Made by a program: the position numbers and the translations under genes. The notes below the pieces were generated by a model, which was given only the letters and a program-made list of their open reading frames with translations, was not told the DNA's origin and did no database searches. This document shows, one piece after another, positions 54,087 to 62,022 of a stretch of 64,000 nt of DNA. This DNA comes from Anaeromonas frigoriresistens (GTDB taxonomy: Bacteria > Bacillota > Clostridia > Tissierellales > SIT17). Position 1 is the stretch's first letter; each line of letters starts with the position of its first letter. The stretch lies in assembly GCF_016820655.1 (NCBI RefSeq), contig NZ_WSFT01000021.1, forward strand, positions 1-64,000, read 5' to 3'.

Positions 54087-54914
54087 TTAATGTATATAGT
54101 AGTAGAACCATACTCCTACTACTCCAATTAGTCCAATAATTATATACTCTAATAATGAAGAGTTAGAGCCTCTATTATTTTGTTTACCCTCTTGAATTTT
54201 ATCCTTCTTTATATATTTATTTACTAATAGAGCAATGATTATTATAACTAAACTAGTTACATGGGCAACTGTGAAAGGACCAAATACAATTGGATTAAAT
54301 CTAAAGAATTCTACTATACCTCTAATTATAGAAAATCCTATTATATACTTTATAAATATTTCTCCATTATATTTAATCTTATTTCTTATTCTCCATAGAT
54401 ACATAAATAGCAATAGATCAAGTATTGCCTCATAAATCTGAGTAGGATGAAGTAATTGATTATTGATTTTTATACCCCAAAAATACTGTTCTGACATTGG
54501 AATTCCAAATACATCACAACCTATCCTTCCAATTGCCTGTCCAATTATTATTCCTGGTGCAAAGGTATCAGCTATTTTCCAGAAGTTCAAGTTATTCTTT
54601 TTGGTATACCATAGAGCAAACATGATACCAAATATTAGTCCTCCTTGTATGGATAAGCCACCTTCTCTTATAGCAAATATTGCTTTAGGATTATTTAAAT
54701 AATATTCTAGGTTAAAAACTAGGATGTAAAAAAGCCTAGCTCCTATTACAGAAATTACTAATGTGTATATCAATAAATCCATAAGTTTATCAGTACTTAT
54801 TCCTTTTCTTTTTCCTTCCTTTAACATCACCAATGATCCCACTATCATTCCTAAAGCTATGGTTATTCCAAATAAATATATTGTAAAATGTCCTACTTTA
54901 AATATTTCTACCAT
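54087..54914 (-). CDS. lgt: Prolipoprotein diacylglyceryl transferase
   Basis: Adds diacylglycerol to the lipobox Cys of prolipoproteins at the membrane. 275 aa from ATG 54914 (AGGAGG before it; eight extra in-frame codons upstream are not needed). About seven helices. Signature region GQAIGRIGCDVFGIPM differs slightly from GRxGNFxNxE. LLHPTQIYEAI carries the catalytic-loop Tyr/Glu. It may be a second Lgt copy, given its place beside metal genes. Confidence 0.87.
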   Translation of the reverse strand: MVEIFKVGHFTIYLFGITIALGMIVGSLVMLKEGKRKGISTDKLMDLLIYTLVISVIGARLFYILVFNLEYYLNNPKAIFAIREGGLSIQGGLIFGIMFALWYTKKNNLNFWKIADTFAPGIIIGQAIGRIGCDVFGIPMSEQYFWGIKINNQLLHPTQIYEAILDLLLFMYLWRIRNKIKYNGEIFIKYIIGFSIIRGIVEFFRFNPIVFGPFTVAHVTSLVIIIIALLVNKYIKKDKIQEGKQNNRGSNSSLLEYIIIGLIGVVGVWFYYYIH

Positions 54915-54938
54915 CTTTATCCTCCTTTTTATTGTCAA

Positions 54939-55220
54939 TTATTTAAATAAAATATACTCAGTTATCACAACTGTATTTTTTGCAACAGTAATTGTGGCAT
55001 ATAACACAATATATAATATTTCCTGAATATTTATTGCATTTTGTTTTACTGTATCTGCTATAATTAAATTTTCTTTATTCTTATCTTTTTCTTCATACTC
55101 ATAAGTATCATTATGCCTATGATGTCTTCTGTGTCCACTACAGCACACACCTCTTTTTATAATTAAAGAGATTAAGCAAACTAAAGCTAATAAATAAAAA
55201 ATTATTCCTATCACTATCAT
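54939..55220 (-). CDS. Small membrane protein with Cys/His-rich loop
   Basis: 93 aa, AGAGGGAG before the ATG. Membrane helix at residues about 3-21, then RGVCCSGHRRHHRHNDTYEY, an acidic stretch, and a second hydrophobic segment (LYIVLYATITVAKNTVVI). The CC...HxxHHxH cluster could bind Cu or Zn. Ends about 25 bp before lgt. Not a family I can name. Confidence 0.6.
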   Translation of the reverse strand: MIVIGIIFYLLALVCLISLIIKRGVCCSGHRRHHRHNDTYEYEEKDKNKENLIIADTVKQNAINIQEILYIVLYATITVAKNTVVITEYILFK

Positions 55221-55397
55221 TTAAACTCCCTCTGTAAATACTTTAGAATGATTACTTAGAGTATTGACTTTACCTAGGATACTATTTTTACATTAATCTA
55301 TATATTACATATATAAAAGCAATAATTATGCCAAATAATAAAATGATTTTTTAATAAATCTGTTTATTTAGCTTTATTAAAAAGTTTTTTACAATAT

Positions 55398-55429
55398 AAA
55401 GTCCCTTAGTCTTAGGACTAAGGGACTTT
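55398..55429 (-). terminator. Terminator at the CopB-like remnant
   Basis: Perfect 14-bp stem AAAGTCCCTTAGTC / GACTAAGGGACTTT with a TTAG loop, just after the remnant's stop codon. Confidence 0.88.
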
Positions 55430-55433
55430 CATA

Positions 55434-55636
55434 CTAATCTACTTTTAAAAGTTTAGTATGAATTGCTACTATCACCGTACTTAAAGACATTAGTATTGCA
55501 CCAACTGCCAGTAATATCACTATTCCTATTCCATAAAGTACTCCTGCTGTTAAGGTATTGCAAATATATTATAACCTGTGGCCCATATAAGATTTTGAAC
55601 CATCTTCCTATATGTAACCTTACCAAATTTAATTAA
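55434..55636 (-). pseudogene. C-terminal remnant of a CopB-like P-type ATPase
   Basis: Frame 1: VASLIKFGKVTYRKMVQNLI then WATGYNIFAIP and stop. Frame 2 carries on LTAGVLYGIGIVILLAVGAI then LMSLSTVIVAIHTKLLKVD. One missing base at the junction breaks the gene. The end matches copper/silver ATPases of the CopB type. The rest of the gene is lost; upstream only a few scattered codons (FDVGIA) remain. Confidence 0.85.
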
Positions 55637-55727
55637 TGAGGCTACGCAATACCTACATCAAATATTTCTATAAAATTTACACCAAACTCTCCTATTGTTT
55701 TTTATATTTAAGCTTTTCTGACTTATA

Positions 55728-58205
55728 TCATCTACTGAAGCTTGGTTCAATATCTTTCTTCTTTAGCCTTAATGAATTATATACTACATTTAAAGAGCTT
55801 ACAGCCATAGCAGCAGCACCTATCATTGGATGTAATAATCCCATCACAGCAACTGGAATAAATACTGCATTGTATATCCATGCCCAGAAGTAATTTTCTC
55901 TAATTTTTCTAAATATAGCTCTAGATAATTTGATTGCTGATATAATTCCACTTAGTTCTCCTCTTACTAATGTAACATCCGCAGCTTCGATAGCTATATC
56001 TGTTCCTGTTCCTATAGCAATACCTACATTGGATTGTTTAAGTGCTGGTGCATCATTAATACCGTCTCCTACCATTGCTACTGTACCATATTGTTTTTGT
56101 AATCTTTCAACCTCTTCTACCTTTCCATCAGGTAAAACCTCAGAAATCACATGAGTAATTCCAACTTTCTTTCCTATTGCAGCAGCAGTTCTTTTATTAT
56201 CTCCTGTAATCATAGCGGTATTAATACCCATACTTTCTAACATCGCTATAGCTTGTGCTGAGTCTTCCTTTATTGGGTCTGCTACAGCTACAATTCCTAA
56301 TAGTTGATTGCCTTTTGCTAGTAACATAGCAGTTTTAGCTTCATCTTCTAGTCTAATTAATTGATTTTCATACCTCTCATAGGATACCTTATTCTCTTTC
56401 ATTAGTTTCCTATTACCTACGAGAACACTTTCTCCATCTATAGTTCCTACTACCCCTTTACCTACAACTGCATTAAAATCAATTACTTCTCCCAATTTGA
56501 TCTTATCATTTTTTGTCTTTTCTACAATTGCATGAGCTAGAGGATGCTCTGAACCCTTTTCTATTGTCCCTGCATAATAGAGAAAATCTTTTTCTTCAAT
56601 CCCATCTACCATAACTAAGTCAGTTACTTCTGGTTTACCCTTCGTAATAGTACCAGTTTTATCAAATGCAATAGTTTTTACTTCTTTAAATGTTTGTATT
56701 GCTTCACCATTTCTAATCAAAATTCCCTTCTCTGCTCCCATACCACTACCTACCATTAAAGCTGTTGGTGTTCCAAGTCCTAATGCACATGGACAAGAGA
56801 TAACTAAAACAGCAGTAGATGTAATAAAAGCTAATGTTAAAGGTGAAAGCTCAGGATTTACCCATGGCAAGAAGGTTGCTCCCCACTCAATAATTCTTAA
56901 ATGAAACTCAGGAAAAATATTAAAGGAAATAAATGTCCCAATTGTTATAATAATTATTGCTGGAACAAAATATCCTGTGATACGGTCAGCAAATTCTTGA
57001 ATCGGCACTTTAGATCCTTGACATTCTTCCATCATTTTTATTACTTGAGATAGGAATGTATCTTTACCTACCTTTGTTACCTTAACCTTTAGTAGCCCCT
57101 GTTTATTAATTGTTGCGCCAATTACTTCATCACCTTTTTTACGTTTTACAGGCATTGATTCCCCTGTAGCCATTGATTCATCTAATAACCCATTACCATC
57201 AACTACAACGCCATCAGTAGGTACTTTTTCTCCTGGACGTATTACCATGATATCTCCTGTCTGTAAATCTTTCACAGGAACTTCCATTTCTTCTCCATCA
57301 ACAATAATTTTTGCAGTCTTAGCACCCATTTGAAGTAATTTTTTAATTGCTTGAGAAGCCCTACCTTTCGCCCTAACTTCCAGATATTTTCCAACCAAGT
57401 GAAAACTCATAATAGTTGTTGCCATTTCAATGAAAGATTGAACTGGAATAAAGAATCCCATCAAACCAATAATATAAGGGGGTAGCGAACCTAGTGTTAC
57501 TAAAACATCCATATTTGGACTTTTATTTTTAAGAGCTTTCCAGCTTCCAACATGAACATGCCAGCCAGTCCAAAATACTATCGGAAATCCTAATAAAGAA
57601 ATTATCGGTAAATATCCTGGAATAGGTATAACAAACATGTGAATTATCATAAGTCCCATGATAATACTTGATAAAGCAATAGATATCTTCATTGTCTTTT
57701 CTGATTTTTTAATTTTCTTTTCATCTTCATCTATACCATTATTATCTTCACTATCCTCTAAAACTAACTCATATCCTAATCCATCGACCTTTTTCTTCAT
57801 ATCTAGTAACCTAACTTGATTAGGATCATATTCTATAGTTACTTTTTCTACTGCAAAGTTTACATTTGCTGACTTAATACCTTCCATTCCATTTAAGTTC
57901 TTTTCAATATTACCTGCACAAGCTGTACATGTCATTCCCTTTAATTTTGCTGTTATTTTTTCATTCTTTTCATCAGCTTCAGAAACTACTTCATAACCTA
58001 GGTCTTTTATTATTTTAATTACCTTGTCTTTATTTAAAACTTTTTTGTTAAATTCTACTTGCCCCTTTTCAGTAGCATAGTTTATACTTGCTTTTATTAT
58101 GCCATTAGTTTCATTTAGTTTTTTTTCTATATTAGAAGCACAGCTAGTACAGGACATTCCTTCAAGAGCAAATCTCATATTTTGAGTTTTTGTTTCTTCT
58201 GTCAT
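55728..58205 (-). CDS. copA: Copper-exporting P1B-type ATPase CopA
   Basis: 825 aa from ATG 58205 (AGGAGG before it; 21 upstream in-frame codons overlap the operator). Two N-terminal HMA domains with GMSCTSCASNIEKKL and GMTCTACAGNIEKNL, eight membrane helices, TGES loop (MATGESMPVKR), metal site SCPCALGLGTPTALM, phosphorylation FDKTGTITKGKPEV, hinge GDGINDAPALKQSN. Exports Cu(I). CsoR-like operator in its promoter. Confidence 0.96.
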   Translation of the reverse strand: MTEETKTQNMRFALEGMSCTSCASNIEKKLNETNGIIKASINYATEKGQVEFNKKVLNKDKVIKIIKDLGYEVVSEADEKNEKITAKLKGMTCTACAGNIEKNLNGMEGIKSANVNFAVEKVTIEYDPNQVRLLDMKKKVDGLGYELVLEDSEDNNGIDEDEKKIKKSEKTMKISIALSSIIMGLMIIHMFVIPIPGYLPIISLLGFPIVFWTGWHVHVGSWKALKNKSPNMDVLVTLGSLPPYIIGLMGFFIPVQSFIEMATTIMSFHLVGKYLEVRAKGRASQAIKKLLQMGAKTAKIIVDGEEMEVPVKDLQTGDIMVIRPGEKVPTDGVVVDGNGLLDESMATGESMPVKRKKGDEVIGATINKQGLLKVKVTKVGKDTFLSQVIKMMEECQGSKVPIQEFADRITGYFVPAIIIITIGTFISFNIFPEFHLRIIEWGATFLPWVNPELSPLTLAFITSTAVLVISCPCALGLGTPTALMVGSGMGAEKGILIRNGEAIQTFKEVKTIAFDKTGTITKGKPEVTDLVMVDGIEEKDFLYYAGTIEKGSEHPLAHAIVEKTKNDKIKLGEVIDFNAVVGKGVVGTIDGESVLVGNRKLMKENKVSYERYENQLIRLEDEAKTAMLLAKGNQLLGIVAVADPIKEDSAQAIAMLESMGINTAMITGDNKRTAAAIGKKVGITHVISEVLPDGKVEEVERLQKQYGTVAMVGDGINDAPALKQSNVGIAIGTGTDIAIEAADVTLVRGELSGIISAIKLSRAIFRKIRENYFWAWIYNAVFIPVAVMGLLHPMIGAAAMAVSSLNVVYNSLRLKKKDIEPSFSR

Positions 58206-58258
58206 ATTATCCCTCCTATAATTATAATTTCTGTTTTTTCGGTAAGTAATAAGATATC

Positions 58259-58322
58259 TATACCCCACCCTATATGGGATGGGGTATAATCATAAAATAA
58301 CATTTATATTTATATTTGTCAA
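58259..58322 (-). promoter_or_regulatory. copA promoter with CsoR-like operator
   Basis: Promoter TTGACA (58322-58317), 17-bp spacer, TATTTT (58299-58294). Just downstream is an imperfect palindrome TATACCCCACCC...GGGATGGGGTATA (58259-58288), the TACCCC-GGGGTA form bound by CsoR copper repressors. No csoR gene is in the window, so the repressor must be encoded elsewhere. Confidence 0.82.
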
Positions 58323-58390
58323 CACTCAATCACTACAATATTCAATATTAATATTTTCATCTATCTAAGCAATGCTTATTCAATAAGGGG

Positions 58391-58557
58391 CTACTTAGTT
58401 GTATTGTCTTTAGTTCCACTATCATGACCGTTACAACAGCTCCCTTTATTATCGTTTCCATGACTACTCTGTCCATGTCCTCCACAACAACCCCCAGCTC
58501 TTCTCATTAGAAAAAAATTACTGATACAATTACCAAAGTAACTATAAAATCACCCAT
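58391..58557 (-). pseudogene. Small membrane protein with Cys/His tail, frameshifted
   Basis: ATG at 58557 after GGAGG gives MGDFIVTLVIVSVIFF and stops (TAA at 58509-58507). A second frame starts with ATG at 58507 (TAATG overlap) and reads MRRAGGCCGGHGQSSHGNDN, GSCCNGHDSG. One extra T in the T7 tract at 58511-58517 would make a single 55-aa protein with a membrane helix and a CC/H-rich tail, like small FeoB-associated Cys-rich proteins. It may be a true indel, a read error, or slippage. Confidence 0.68.
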
Positions 58558-59199
58558 GTATATTCCTCCTTATTATGAATTTAAATTAAGTATTTTTTAT
58601 TTATATAAAATCCTAAGTAATTACACTGAGTATCTTGTTAGAATCCTTAACACTTCCCTAGATCATTATTTGAGCTATATTTATATAATATGCAATTCTT
58701 ATGCCACTGAAAATCTATAATTAATAGAAGAATATTTAATTTAGCATATAAGTTTAAACTAGCAAATTTCTCATTTTTTAATTCCTACCATTACTTTTTA
58801 AAATTTAGATCTAATATTAATAAGTGTTTTAAATCATACATATACTGAGTCATTTCCATCACAATATATATGTTAATTAATTTCAAAGTAGATATTGATA
58901 CCAGATTAAAGTTCTGACAGAAAAATTGTCTAAAGGAATTAATAATAAAAAATTCTAAAATTGATATAGGTCTTGATACTATAACCATTGGTGAAAACTT
59001 AGTTTGATTATAAGATGAGTAATTGGTAATTTTCTAGTTTAATTCATATATATTCTTACTTATATTTGCAATAAATCTTTACTCTATTTCCTTAAATGGA
59101 ACTTTGCTGTATATTTTCTTGATTATAAAATATTAAACCGTGATTTAATGTTCTTTATAATAATTATTAGCGAATCATAAGTTTACCAAAATAAAAAAA
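58558..59199. other. Gene-poor stretch
   Basis: About 640 bp of AT-rich sequence. A 65-codon frame on the minus strand (58791-58988) has no ribosome site and unlikely composition. A fragment LTEKLSKGINNKKF followed by KIDIGLDTITIGENLV is readable on the plus strand across a stop. I do not recognise either. Possibly decayed genes. Confidence 0.4.
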
Positions 59200-59235
59200 G
59201 AAGCATAAAATGACCAAATGGTCATTTTATGCTTC
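59200..59235 (-). terminator. tmRNA terminator
   Basis: Perfect 17-bp stem (GAAGCATAAAATGACCA and complement) with a two-base loop and a T7 run on the minus strand, 35 bp after the RNA 3' end. Confidence 0.95.
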
Positions 59236-59269
59236 AGTTCACATATAGAATCATGGCTTTTATTCATTA

Positions 59270-59622
59270 TGGTGGAGGCGGTGGGAATCGAACCCACGTC
59301 CGAAGGCAATTCATATGGAGCTTCTCCCGAAACAGTTGCTGATTTATATTCATTCATTATAGCGCCCAACAACCAGCTCTATAATGAACTATCTTCAATT
59401 GTTCTACTTAAGGTCGAAGAAACCCCTTAAGCAGTGCCCCGCAATTTAATGGCGCTTACTCTCTAATAGGCGGGACTATTAGAGGAAGCGAGTTGCCTAT
59501 ATTAGGCAGCTAATGCGTAATTATCGTTTGCGTTTAATTTAAGTTTGCCACTTTTTAGGTTGTTTGGCGACAACCTTCGGCTACTCCATACTCCATGCCC
59601 CCGTCGAAGCCATGTCGCCCCC
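59270..59622 (-). ncRNA. ssrA: tmRNA
   Basis: 5' end GGGGGCGACATGGCTTCGAC and 3' end TTCGATTCCCACCGCCTCCA plus CCA form the alanyl tRNA-like half, with an encoded CCA. 353 nt. The tag frame reads GCA AAC GAT AAT TAC GCA TTA GCT GCC TAA, giving ANDNYALAA, the usual hydrophobic ALAA end for ClpXP. Rescues stalled ribosomes with SmpB, which is encoded next to it. Confidence 0.96.
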
Positions 59623-59625
59623 ATA

Positions 59626-60090
59626 TTAGTAGTTCTTAGGACTCATATGCTTTTGTATCCTTCGCTGAGCATCTCTCTTTGCTATATCGTGTCTCTTATC
59701 ATATAGCTTTTTACCTTTGGCTATTGATATCTCTATCTTTACCAAACCATTTTTTAAATATACTTTTAAAGGTACAAGAGAATATCCTTGCTGAGAAGTA
59801 TATCCAATAAGCTTTCTTATTTCTCTCTTATGCAAAAGAAGCTTTCTTTTTCTTAAAGGGTCCTTATTATAAATATTACCTTGCTCATAAGGGCTTATAT
59901 GCATACCATTAATATATGCTTCTCCTTTATCAATAGATGCAAAGCTTTCTTTTATATTAACTTTCCCTTGTCTTATTGATTTAACTTCAGTACCAGATAA
60001 AACAACTCCTGCTTCAAATACTTCTTCTATAAAGTACTCATGTGTTGCTTTTCTGTTCTTAGCTATAATCTTGAAATTTTCTTTTGACAT
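59626..60090 (-). CDS. smpB: SsrA-binding protein
   Basis: 154 aa: [60 protein letters not shown]. Binds tmRNA and delivers it to stalled ribosomes; the basic tail enters the empty mRNA channel. Ends four bases before tmRNA starts, so the two could be one transcript that is processed. Confidence 0.96.
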   Translation of the reverse strand: MSKENFKIIAKNRKATHEYFIEEVFEAGVVLSGTEVKSIRQGKVNIKESFASIDKGEAYINGMHISPYEQGNIYNKDPLRKRKLLLHKREIRKLIGYTSQQGYSLVPLKVYLKNGLVKIEISIAKGKKLYDKRHDIAKRDAQRRIQKHMSPKNY

Positions 60091-60158
60091 ATTATCACCT
60101 TCAGAACTTTTTTAACGTTCAAGTTATATGATAACAAATTCCTTTGAATTTGTCAATG

Positions 60159-61241
60159 TTAAACACTATCTCTATCCCCTTCAATAAGGATAATAAGCTT
60201 ATCATAAAGTTTATCTACTAACATATCAATAGTTGATTTATCAGTGATTTCAATATAATCTACATTATTCCTGATAACCCAGCTTTGTATAATCTGTGCT
60301 TCATCTATCTCTTCTTGAGGAAGTATAGATATATTTTTCTTTTCTTTTGTATATAAGGGATTAATAAATGACCTGATCATATTTTTATCAATGTTTCTAT
60401 TTTCTTTATTAATCAGTAGCTTATCTAGTATCCTACCCCCTCTTATATAATATACTTTTCTATGTTTATGAATAGTCTTTTCTATTATTATTATCTCTTC
60501 TTCCGATAATGCTTTTGAAATTATTTTCTGTTTGTAAATAAGAGTTTTAAAGGTTTTTATTTTATTCTTATACTTTTCTGCTTTTTCAAAATTAAAAATT
60601 TTTGCTTCATTTTTCATTTTATGCTTCAATTCTTCTAATATTTTTGTATCTTTACCTTGAAGAATTTTAGTAATCTCATCAATGATACTATCATATTCTT
60701 TTTTTATATAATCATATCCCATACAGGGGGCAACACATTTCCCCATATGGTAATATAGACAGGGTTCTCTTTTTATTCTTATACCACATTTTCTTATAGA
60801 AAAAAGGTCTTCAATATCCTTTATCACACTATAGACTAACCTCTTTTTACTATATGGTCCAAAATACATTCCACCATCATCAGAAATTTTATATACCATT
60901 TGTACTATAGGATATTCTTGGTTAGTTATTTTTATATATGGATAGCCTTTAAAATTTTTAAGAAGACTATTATATTTAGGTTTATATTTTTTTATCATTC
61001 TACTCTCTAAGACTAAGGCTTCTAACTCAGTATCTGTTACTCTATATTCTAAATCATAGATATTGAATATTAGCTTTTCAATCTTAGGTGAATGATTTTT
61101 AGATTTATAAAAATACTGTTTGACTCTTTTCTTTAATACTTTTGATTTTCCTATATAAATTATATTGTCAAATTTATCTTTAAAAAAATATACCCCTGGT
61201 AATTCTGGTAGGTTGTTTATCTTTTTGTTAAGATTGTCCAT
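60159..61241 (-). CDS. Short UvrC-like GIY-YIG nuclease
   Basis: 360 aa from ATG 61241 (AAGGA eight bases upstream; three in-frame codons precede). GIY-YIG domain: LPGVYFFKDKFDNIIYIGKS, VKQYFYKSKNHSPKIEKLI. Then CxxC-type region CLYYHMGKCVAPCMGY and a UvrB-binding-like NFEKAEKYKNKIK. UvrC itself is about 600 aa with RNase H and HhH domains; this version stops after the middle region. Probably a distinct shortened paralogue and not a broken UvrC, because the frame is clean. Confidence 0.78.
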   Translation of the reverse strand: MDNLNKKINNLPELPGVYFFKDKFDNIIYIGKSKVLKKRVKQYFYKSKNHSPKIEKLIFNIYDLEYRVTDTELEALVLESRMIKKYKPKYNSLLKNFKGYPYIKITNQEYPIVQMVYKISDDGGMYFGPYSKKRLVYSVIKDIEDLFSIRKCGIRIKREPCLYYHMGKCVAPCMGYDYIKKEYDSIIDEITKILQGKDTKILEELKHKMKNEAKIFNFEKAEKYKNKIKTFKTLIYKQKIISKALSEEEIIIIEKTIHKHRKVYYIRGGRILDKLLINKENRNIDKNMIRSFINPLYTKEKKNISILPQEEIDEAQIIQSWVIRNNVDYIEITDKSTIDMLVDKLYDKLIILIEGDRDSV

Positions 61242-61299
61242 ATTCAGCATCCTTCAAAATAAATACTATTATTATGTTTATATAAAATATAAATATCAA

Positions 61300-61992
61300 T
61301 TAAATATTTTGCTCTGATTTATATTGATTTAATATTAACCTATTTATATTATCTAAATTTCCATATACAATTACTTTATCACCAGCTCTAAATATAAAAT
61401 CAATAGTTGGGAAATGAATTATATAAGATGCTCTATCCACATTTAACACCTGAATATGCCGTTCTGATAATCCAGAGTTTTTAAGATTTTTATTCAATAG
61501 TTTAGTGTCTTCTTCTATAACAAATTCAACTACTCCATATTCATCGTTAAGTTTCAAGACTTCATCGACGGTTTTATATTTTTTATTTCTTTTCATTCTT
61601 TTTCCTAATTGTTTTTCTATAAAAACTTCTAATCTTCTTCCTATCCATTTCTTACGTATAAATATTAGGATAGCTGTAACTAGTAGCAATATCGCTATTG
61701 CTACTAGAGTAATACTATTATCATTTTGTAAAATATATAATACTAACCCTATTACTGCAGCTTCTCCTACATAACTAACAAGCATTAGAATCTGAGCTAT
61801 TTGCCTTCTACCTTTATGTTGAGCTATTAGCTCAGATTCTCTAGTAGTAAATCCTGTACTTGTAATTATGGAAATCACTTGAAATCTAGCTTTTTCTATA
61901 TCTAGTCCAGTCATCTTTAATGCAACAGATAATATTTCTACTACAGAAATCAGTATGGCTAATATTAATACTCCACCTATTATGCCACCCAT
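61300..61992 (-). CDS. Membrane protein with TrkA-C domain
   Basis: 230 aa: two or three membrane helices (VLILAILISVVEIL, VIGLVLYILQN, TLVAIAILLLVTAILIF), with SIITSTGFTTRESELIAQHK between them, and a C-terminal TrkA-C domain (about 150-225, NKNLKNSGLSERHIQVLNVD then DFIFRAGDKVIVYGN). TrkA-C domains bind small ligands, in some cases c-di-AMP, and regulate ion transport. Confidence 0.8.
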   Translation of the reverse strand: MGGIIGGVLILAILISVVEILSVALKMTGLDIEKARFQVISIITSTGFTTRESELIAQHKGRRQIAQILMLVSYVGEAAVIGLVLYILQNDNSITLVAIAILLLVTAILIFIRKKWIGRRLEVFIEKQLGKRMKRNKKYKTVDEVLKLNDEYGVVEFVIEEDTKLLNKNLKNSGLSERHIQVLNVDRASYIIHFPTIDFIFRAGDKVIVYGNLDNINRLILNQYKSEQNI

Positions 61993-62022
61993 ATGTTGAT
62001 TTCCCCCTTATTGTAATACTAA

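Noticed and set aside
58791-58988. 65-codon minus-strand ORF
   Set aside because: No ribosome site, odd composition and no recognisable family; probably chance in AT-rich DNA.
59175-59430. ORFs on both strands over the tmRNA gene
   Set aside because: They cover the tmRNA 3' end and its terminator; these are RNA-coding sequences, not proteins.
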